Origin: Saccoglossus kowalevskii
Lineage: Eukaryota > Hemichordata > Enteropneusta > Harrimaniidae
Reading direction: 5' to 3'
Assembly: GCF_000003605.2 (NCBI RefSeq)
Contig: NW_003150265.1
Span: 1-22,334 of the forward strand
DNA length: 22,334 bases
Made by a program: the position numbers and the translations under genes. Below the pieces are notes generated by a model. That model searched no databases. It saw nothing but the letters and a program-made list of their open reading frames with translations, and had not been told where the DNA came from. This document shows positions 1 to 9,339 of this stretch, one piece after another; the stretch's first letter is position 1, and every line of letters starts with the position of its first letter.

Positions 1-580
1 TTAATTACCTAATTTGCATAATTAATTAATTTTCAACTTTTGATATATCAAGTAGTAATCATCATATTTCAATGAGACTTGCTACATAGATCTTCTAGGA
101 TTATGCAGAGACCTGCTTAGTTTTAATTGGATATTAATTACCTAATTTGCATAATGTTCCACTGATATATAAAGAACCACAAATTGGATTTTAATGAAAC
201 TTTTAAAGAGAACTATGCAGAAACCCAATTAGTTTTTGGTAAATATTTATGCTTATTAATCACCTAATTAACGTAATTATTTAACACTGATATCTCAATG
301 ACTGATCATCACATTTGAATAAAATTTGGTACACAAATGCTCTAGGACAATAGACAGGCCTGATAAATTTTGGGTTAAAATCTGATCATATTAATTATCT
401 AATTAGCATAATAATTCATAATTGTTTTGTTCTGTTCTGTTTATATTAGCTACCTGATTTACATAATTATTTTTCAGCTTTTCCATCAATATCTCATGTA
501 CAAGTAATTTTTAATTAATTTTTAATGTGTCTTCAATACTCTCAGCACACAGGAGTTCTTTCTAAGCTTTCTTTGATTAC
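1..580 (+). mobile_element. Repeat family A, 3' part of a copy (head outside window)
   Basis: Degenerate units built around TTAATTACCTAATTTGCATAAT, a GATATCTCAAG-like block and AAACTTGGTACATAGATG. The tail at 545-556 (GCACACAGGAGT) is followed by TTCTTTCTAAGCTTTCTTTGATTA, the same ending as the copy at 11275-11691. The segment 152-579 is nearly identical to 11275-11691. No coding capacity; a non-autonomous repeat in the intron upstream of exon 1. Confidence 0.7.
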
Positions 581-711
581 AGATTCACCTTTAATTTAGA
601 AACAGGAAAAATAATTAGCATTCTATTTATAAAGCAATTTTTAATTTCGTCAAACTTCTGGACAAATATTATGTCAAATGTATGATTTAGTGATCCATAA
701 ATAATTCAACC
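581..711. other. Unique AT-rich intron sequence
   Basis: Short non-repetitive spacer between the family A copy and the minisatellite. No feature seen. Confidence 0.5.
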
Positions 712-1931
712 TCCAACAAAGACCACATACCTCTCTATAAAGACCACATACCTCTCTATAAAGACCACATACCTCTCTATAAAGACCACATACCTCTCTA
801 TGAAGACCACATACCTCTCTATGAAGACCACATACCTCTCTATGAAGACCACATACCTCTCTATGAAGACCACATACCTCTTTATGAAGACCACATACCT
901 CTCGAGAAAGACCACATACCTCTCTATGAAGACCACATACCTCTCTATGAAGACCACATACCTCTCTATGAAGACCACATACCTCTCTATGAGGACCACA
1001 TACCTCTCTATAAAGACCACATACCTCTCTATAAAGACCACATACCTCTCTATCAAGATCACATACCTCTCTATAAAGACCACATACCTCTCTATGAAGA
1101 CCACATACCTCTCTACAGACCACATACCTCTACAAAGACCACATACCTCTCTATGAAGACCACATACCTCTCTATGAAGACCACATACCTCTCTATGAAG
1201 ACCACATACCTCTCTATGAAGACCACATACCTCTCTATGAAGACCACACACCTCTCTATGAAGACCACATACCTCTCTATGAAGACCACATACCTCTCTA
1301 TGAAGACCACATACCTCTCTATGAAGACCACATACCTCTCTATAAAGACTACATACCTCTACAAAGACCACATACCTCTCTATGAAGAACACGTATCTCT
1401 CTAAAAAGACCACACACCTCTACAAAGACCACATACCTCTCTATGAAGAACACATACCTCTATGAAGGCCACATACCTCTATATAATGACCACATACCTC
1501 TCTATGAAGAACACATACCTCTATAAAGGCCACTTACCTCTATATAATGACCACATACCTCTCTATGAAGACCACATACCTCTCTATCAAGATCACATAC
1601 CTCTCTTTAAAGACCACATACCTCTCTATAAGAACCACATACCTCTACAAAGACCACACACCTCTCTATAAAGACCACATACCTCTCTATAAAGACCACA
1701 TACCTCTCTATGAAGAACACATATCTCCCTATAAAGACCACATACCTCTCTAAAAAGACCACATACCTCTCTATAAAGACCACATACCTCTCTATGAAGA
1801 CCACATACCTCTCTATGAAGACCACATACCTTTCTATAAAGACCACATACCTCTCTATGAAGACCACATACCTCTATATAAAGACCACATACCTCTCTAT
1901 GAAGACCACATACCTCTCTATTAAAGACCAT
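712..1931. repeat. 21-bp minisatellite, about 58 copies
   Basis: Tandem units of CTCTATGAAGACCACATACCT with variants (ATAAAG, TACAAAG, AAGAACAC). Most units are 21 bp; a few shortened 19-bp units (e.g. around 1099-1137) shift frame. Because 21 is a multiple of 3 and the unit lacks stops in several frames, long artefactual open frames appear on both strands (MKTTYLS-type on +, REVCGLH-type on -). It lies in the intron upstream of exon 1, ending about 155 bases before its acceptor. Confidence 0.97.
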
Positions 1932-2085
1932 TTTACTGAAGTTCTTTTTGTGGTTGCTATACACACACTATACAAACCATGGTTGGCTACAGATATTTGT
2001 AGCTACTACATCATGCTATTGAATTGTTTTATTGGATAAATGTTGATGTGATATAAAACCACTACACTTTTATATTTCTTTTCAG

Positions 2086-2151
2086 CATGTATTATCTGTT
2101 GCATGTAAAGTGGTGAAGAAAAAACACATATCTGAACAATTCTGGGAGTTG
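2086..2151 (+). CDS. NUP188: NUP188 exon 1 of window (phase 0 to 0)
   Basis: The exon follows a pyrimidine-rich TTTCTTTTCAG acceptor and ends at TTG before GTGAGT. It encodes 22 residues ending SEQFWEL, part of the N-terminal helical solenoid. The frame is fixed by direct continuation into the next exon. Similarity to vertebrate NUP188 is moderate here (hydrophobic helix followed by FW-L), so this is the least certain exon by homology, though the splice signals are good. Confidence 0.85.
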
Positions 2152-5100
2152 GTGAGTACATGATATCAACAGATTTCAAAACATGTTACTGATTGATACA
2201 AAAATGTACCACTTGTTTATGGGTTAATTTTAGAAAAAACTTTTTAATGCAATTTACAAACAGCAAAGATTAGGGATTGAGAGGTGTGATTTGGATACAT
2301 TGACTTCATTCTATGGTTCGTTTTGAATCACTTTGCTACAGCACATCTGTACGAATCAATTATAGGTATCCATGGTAACAACTGAATTTTTTGCAGGGTC
2401 AAGACACAGGAGTATATATATTATTGCAATCATTGTGCAGCAGATTTCCACTGGAGTTTAGTCCTTTCATAAGACTGTGTATATCACTGAGTGAGTGTGG
2501 TGCGGAGAAGATATTCCATTATTTAGACGGTTTATCGTCATACATCGAGTTATTGGATAACAACAGGGCTGATAGTATTGATACTATATCTGATGGACAA
2601 TGGCAATTACAGAGAGATAAATTCATCTACAGACCAGGTAAAATACTAGTAGACTGGTTATTTGTCCCTGTTACAATGAAGTCTGAAATGGAGACTCATG
2701 GTTTAGTCTGTTTGTGTGCGTGTATGTGTTAGTGGATATGTTCGTCTGTAGTTGTATCTTCCCTCTCCAAAACTAACTATAAAGACCTAATTCAGATATT
2801 ATGACATCTCTGGAACCGGATCTCTGCATGAGCCACATCCTATATGCTCAGTAGATGCCAAAATTTGAGTTCTGTGTTTTTTATATTTTATACTCACTTT
2901 ATAACAACATATTTCTTTATGTTTATTGTCTTTAACCTAATATATGCAATGGGGACGATGCATTACAAAATATTTATTAGTAATCTAAATTTATGAATAA
3001 AAATATAATGTTTTTAATTGTTTATTATTTTCAGACAGCAATACATCTGGTTTAGTAATACCTAAAGGAACACTTGGCACACTGTATGATGAGAATCCAG
3101 GTAAGTATATAATACAACATAGCTTAAAACAGTGTCTGTGTGTGTGTGTAATTGTACAGTAATTTCTCAGCAATTAAAAGAATGAGGTTACAGTGGCATG
3201 TTGGTAATTTCAACTCAATACTAATTTATATGGTCAAACATTTTTGTGTTTCTTACTATAACAATTGCTGGCTTTCTGAAATAATAATTAATTCAGTTGT
3301 TGATTGATTTCATTATTAATAAACCATTAAGATTTGGTTTGCAAGTCTCACAGATCATACAGGAATGTTGCCTTCATCAAATTTATTGAGTAAGGCAACA
3401 CAACAATGGTGTCTCACTCTTTCGCTGGCACAAGGCTTGTTTGCATGAGGTCATCAGATTTGTGTCCAATGTTGTACATTTCAGCATCCTTTTATTTTTA
3501 CCTTGTCTGTATCAACATAGATGAATATCAAGGTATACGAGAGGAAAATGTCTCTTCTCGTCGTTGTTGTTATTGTTGTTTACTCCAAATTATACTTTTG
3601 TGGTTACAATTTCTTTCGAACATGTATATGTATATGTGTTTTATGTATATTTTTCAAGATATTTATAGTTTACATAATTTTGTCTTCTTCTTGTGGTAAT
3701 TTTTATTTGATCATCTTCAAATTTGGGAATCTTATGAAATATCACCCAAGTTCAATTTTAGTGTAACTATAGCAACACAATTTTCAAGATACGAGGTAAA
3801 AATTTCCTGAAATAAAACATTTGTTAGACCTAGAAATATGTGGACAGAATGAAGACATTTATACTGCTAATAACGAGATTCAGATGTTAGTAATATGATT
3901 TGCTACCTTTATTTCTATTCATTATAACACAACACTGCCTGCTGTCTGACATTGTGTCTCTTCTCTTCCTATGCTCACTACAGGTTTACCTTATATTGTG
4001 TGGGATTGGGAATACAGTGCTTGGCAGTTGATACTTTGTAAAATTGATGATCTTTTGAGAATTGCAAGACACAATATAGGTAAGAACCCAATTGTACTCG
4101 GTTCTGGTAGTGGGACTGATTAAATAAATGCTCTGAGTACCAGATCTTGTTTTATTACTCTTTACTAAATATATGCGATTTGAATTGTCAAAATAACGTA
4201 ATCGTTGCCATGGTATTCATTTCAGAATTATCGCCATTGAGTCTGGTGAATGATGTGAAATACGCAATTGATCTTGTTGGTCACATGGTACAGTCTGACT
4301 TCTCATTAGCAACCAGGCTGCAACCAATCATAACCAGAATATACCCACTAGTACAAAGGTATTTACTAATTTAGCCTCCACCTTTACTAAGTTAGGCTCC
4401 ACCAGGCTGCAACCAATTATAACCAGAATATACCCACTAGTACAAAGGTATTTACTAATTTAGCCTCCACCTTTACTAAGTTAGGCTCCACCAGGCTGCA
4501 ACCAATTATAACCAGAATATACCCACTAGTACAAAGGTATTTACTAATTTAGCCTCCACCTTTACTAAGTTAGGCTCCACCAGGCTGCAACCAATTATAA
4601 CCAGAATATACCCACTAGTACAAAGGTATTTACTAATTTAGCCTCCACCTTTACTAAGTTAGCCTTCACCAGGCTGCAACCAATTATAACTAGAATATAC
4701 CCACTAGTACAAAGGTATTTACTAATTTAGCCTCCACCTTTACTAAGTTAGCCTCCACCAGGCTGCAACCAATTATAACCAGAATACTCATTTATTAGCC
4801 CCCATATACCTAACTACTGTTACTCTCTATATGCATAATTGATTAGAATGTTCACATGAGACATTTTGTATTTTATTATTTGTTGTTCATACAATTTTGA
4901 GGTTGAGATGATTCATATTACAGTTGATTTATGTAGCGACTACTGTATTATGCATGCAAAGTAAGTTTTGTTTCTGTTCATAGATTCAATACTGGTAATG
5001 GTGTTACTCTAGATATGATATCATCTTGTGTAAAATGTCTGGTAACCTTAGCACAGCATGAACCCCATAAGGTATATCATATTGCATTCTCTAAATCTCC

Positions 5101-8100
5101 TGTTAAATTGTGTGGCTGGAATGCGATAACTGAATTCAGGCATACCTGATCTTAGTACAAAAAAGAAGACGCATTTGTATACTTTGGTTCATATGCAGAT
5201 CAATTTAATCAACTGCAGCTCTTTTTATCAACAAATACTTGAATCAATATTGCAGGTATTCTAGACTGATTTGCAGGGGCATATATCATTCTGTGTCATG
5301 ATTGGTTGGCTGCCAATTTATTTTTGTTTATTCCCTTTTCAGGACTTTGTCCAAACAGTTTAGACTCTGAGAATTTGTGTGTGTGCTTCCAGAGATACAG
5401 GTTTTCTCTCTGCTGTTATGTTCTATTTCACACTCCAAAACTTTGTTTTATTACTCACTTTATAACATTACAAACAGTATATGCTTATGGCCTTTACCAT
5501 TAAATATACAACAAGGATTGTGCATTGCAAAATGCTCATCTGTTTCTTTTACCTCACAAATAAACACACCAGGACTGTCAATTCATTCACTTGCAGGTAT
5601 GGAAAGATCTTCAACAAACTGGTTTTCTACCATATACAGGACGTGTCTATTCGGATGTTGCCATGGCAGCAAGGTAAACACTTGTTTTTCTTCAAATGTT
5701 AGTACAGTGGTGTACAGCAATTTTCATTTTGTGTTATTGAACTTTGTCAGACCAAAATACAACTTTTCAACATCAACTGTTTTTCTGACTTGGTATTGAC
5801 AATCATGGGTTACTAATAAATTTCATGACTGAGTGCAGCCATGTTGGATTTATTAGTCCGAAAACAGGGGCTTATCGATTGTCATCTGTGTGTCAGTGCG
5901 TCTAATCGAGCAAACTTCACACATTCAAACTTGACACATACATAATATTATACATGTGCACATCAATTTGTTTATTGATCTGATTCAAGATGGCCTATGG
6001 CAACCATTTTTGTACTGAAAATTCACCAAAATTGAGCATTTCCCGGCTGTGTACAGATGGATTTTGTTCAAACCTTGTATATACGTTGGACATAATAGGA
6101 CCTTGATGCACATCATTTTGTTTTACGATCTGATTCAAGGTGGCCGAATGGTGGCCATTTTTGTGCTACAAAATCATAAAAATCAAGAATTTCTTGGCTG
6201 TTTACAGATGGATTTTGTTTAAACTTGATACATACATTGGGCAGTATGGGCCCTTGATGCATGTCATTTTATTTTTCAGATTAGATTAAAAGTGGGTGAC
6301 TGGCATCCATTTTGTTTCAATGAATGCAGTTCTAGTGCCATATCTCCGATATGCTTTTGTAAATTCATTATACATCATGTAATATACAGATATATCCGTT
6401 TGACAATCTGGATGGATGAATGGTTGTCATTTTTGTGCTGAAAAAATCATCAAAAATCAAGGATTTCTGGCATTCTGGATCTTGGTCGTTTATGGATGGA
6501 TTTCATTCAAACTTGCTACATTCATTAGACATTATTGGTCCTTGATGCAAGTCATTTTGTTTTTCATATCAGATTCAAATTGGCTGACTGGTGGCCATTT
6601 TGTTAGTCCCCGTTCGAACGCAGTCCAAAAACTTGGACTTGTGTTTTGACTTCCGTGCGTCCATGCTTCTGTGCGTGCCTCCGGACCTGTATCTTGAAAA
6701 TACCTGGACCAATCACAATCAAACTTCACACATACATCATACATTACATTATAGAATAGAATAGAATAAAATATATGCACATCAATTTGTTTCACAATCT
6801 GATTCAAGATGGCCGACTGGGAGCCATTTTTGTACTGATAATGGATACAGATGGATTTTGTTCAAACTTGGTATATACATTGGACATTGTACAACCTTGA
6901 TGCTCGATTTTGTTTTTCAGATAAGATTTAAAATGGCCCACTGGCGGCCATTTTGTTTTAATGAATGTGGTTCTAGTGCCATATGACTTGATTTGACTGA
7001 TTATGTTGATTTAAATATTCATTATACATCATGTCATAGATAGACAGATATATTGGTTTGACAATCCTATTCAAAATCATCAATTGGTGGCCATTTTTGT
7101 GCTAAAAAATCATCAAATATCAAGCATTTATGGATGGATTTTGTTCAAACTTGGTACATACATTAGACATTATGAGTTTCTGATGCATGTCATTATATTT
7201 TTTTAGATCAGATTCAAAATGGCTGACTGGCGGCTCTTTTGTTTTAATGAATGAGCTTCTAGAGCCATCTCTGACATGCTTTGACTAATTATGTTCATAT
7301 TTTATACATCATGTTATAGATATATACATGTATTCAAAATGGTTGATTTTGTTTTAATTAATGCTGTTCCAGAGCAATATCTCTCAATGTTGACAAGTAC
7401 TTGTTTGACAATCAGATACAAATTTCAATCATTTTAATGTTAAACAATCATCATAATCATATTCCTGACATGGTTATATTCCAGATATATTACAATAAAC
7501 AAAACTATATATCTTAAATTCAATAACTAATGGGGACTGTGCCATGCATGGTTTGTTTTTAATGGATGTGGTTCTAGTGCCATATCTCTGACATGCTTTG
7601 ACTGATTATGTTAAAATTTTATATATTCATTATAGATCATGTTATAGATATGCATATGTTTTCAAATTGGCCGACTGGTGGTCATTTTGTTTCAATTGTT
7701 GCTGTTCCATAGCAATATCTCTCAATATGGACAAGTACTTGTTTGACAATCATATACAAGATAACTGAATGTCAATCATTTCAATGTTAAAAACTCATCA
7801 TAATCAAGCATCATCTTCTGGATCCATATCTCTTACATGTTTATGTTTGAACTATATTACTATAAACATAATCATATAATAAATTTGTTAACTAACGCGG
7901 ACTGTGCCATGCATGGCTTGTTTAACATTGTTCATTTACTTGGCTTAGTTTAATTACAAACATGTCATTCACTTGTTGGTCCTGAATTTGTTTTCAGCGG
8001 AGCGGGTATATTTCCTGGTAACTATGGTAACTTGTTGGGTAACCAGGAGAGACAAGTTGGTCAATATCCTGTGACAAAAGAGTTTCTCTGCCTTCTATCA

Positions 8101-9287
8101 ACTCTCATTAAGGTAAGCAGTTACTATCATTATAATTGTCATTGTAGACATAGGTATATCAAAACTTCTTCTTGTAGTTACAATAACAGATCATCTTCAA
8201 ATTTAGGAATACTTTCAGTCACTATGAACTGATAATGAGAGCCAGATCTTTTATGCATAAAATGTTCAGATATATTAGTGCATTGTTTCTTTAGAACTGT
8301 TATACTCACATTTGCCATGAAAATAAAAGATTGTTCATCATAATTTTTCCCCCACTGAGACACTATTAGTTCAATCACTTTATTTCCTTCTATCTCTCAA
8401 ACACATTAATTTTTAAACCCATTAATCAAAACCCTCAAACCCATTATTAACCCTTCTCAATCCCATTATTAACCCTTCTCAATCCCATTATTAACCCTTC
8501 TCAATCCCATTATTAACCCTTCTCAATTCCAATTATATATATAAATTGATAATGATTATTCTATAGGGTTTGTTCAGCAAGCAGAGTGTAGAAATATCTC
8601 AAGATGTCTTGGCATGTGTTATATTTGTACAATGGGAAATCTTTGCTTCATTTCATAAGTGGAGGTACATGGACATCACTGAAAGAGAAGAAATAGGTAA
8701 AGTTATAATGACAGAAATAAGATAACCGTGTTTGCTCTATTAGAAATGTGAGCCAAAAATTGCATTTATTGTAGACTGAATTAATAAAATATTTCATATT
8801 TTGATCATAGACATACCTCATATTCAAAACAAATATTCCCAAAAATAGTAATATACTTGTATCAGCAATATACTGAAAGATTCTGAAACTATAAATAATA
8901 CATCCATGAGAAATCCTACTGTAATTTACCCATGTTGATAAACTTTTCATTTATTTGTATTTTCAGGAAAAAGAAGTCTTGAGATCTTTCACAATGTCTT
9001 ACATGTCTCCCCTGTAGTATTTGGTGACTCTGAAGTTATTGGTAAAAGATCAAGGTGTGTGCACATTATATTCTTGAGTAGACCATATGGACTAATACAT
9101 TTTGTGGGTATTTGTAGTTATACAATAATTTCTCAGCTGTGCAGACTTCAACCCAGTTACCAGTGATGGGGGATGCTCCCAAATTACACATGCTGGGCTT
9201 TGTTTTACAATTTGATTACCTGTACGTTTTATCTTTATGAATAGTTTTGACTCCCGTGTGCGAAGCACAAAAAAGGAGTCTTTGCAG

Positions 9288-9339
<52 letters not shown>

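Larger units (their letters stand above)
5854..7923 (+). mobile_element. Family B element, outer copy (interrupted)
   Basis: Begins TTATT-AGTCCG with a hairpin AGTCC/GGGCT (5854-5858 with 5867-5871). It continues as degenerate ~110-160-bp units carrying a 'GATTCAAGATGGCCGACTGGTGGCCATTTTTGTG' theme and 'GGATTTTGTTCAAACTTGGTACATACATT'. It ends with the tail AACGCGGACT (7894-7903), a perfect palindrome GCCATGCATGGC (7906-7917) and CTTGTTT. It is interrupted by the inner copy 6605-7558. No coding capacity; fills most of intron 7. Confidence 0.7.

Noticed and set aside
712-1931. CRISPR-like array
   Set aside because: Units are contiguous near-identical copies with no unique spacers, in an intron of an animal gene.
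674-1964. Long open frames on both strands (up to 235 residues) as repeat-protein genes
   Set aside because: They are translations of a 21-bp minisatellite; frames open because 21 is divisible by 3, and 19-bp variants break them. No start context, domain or flanking coding sequence.
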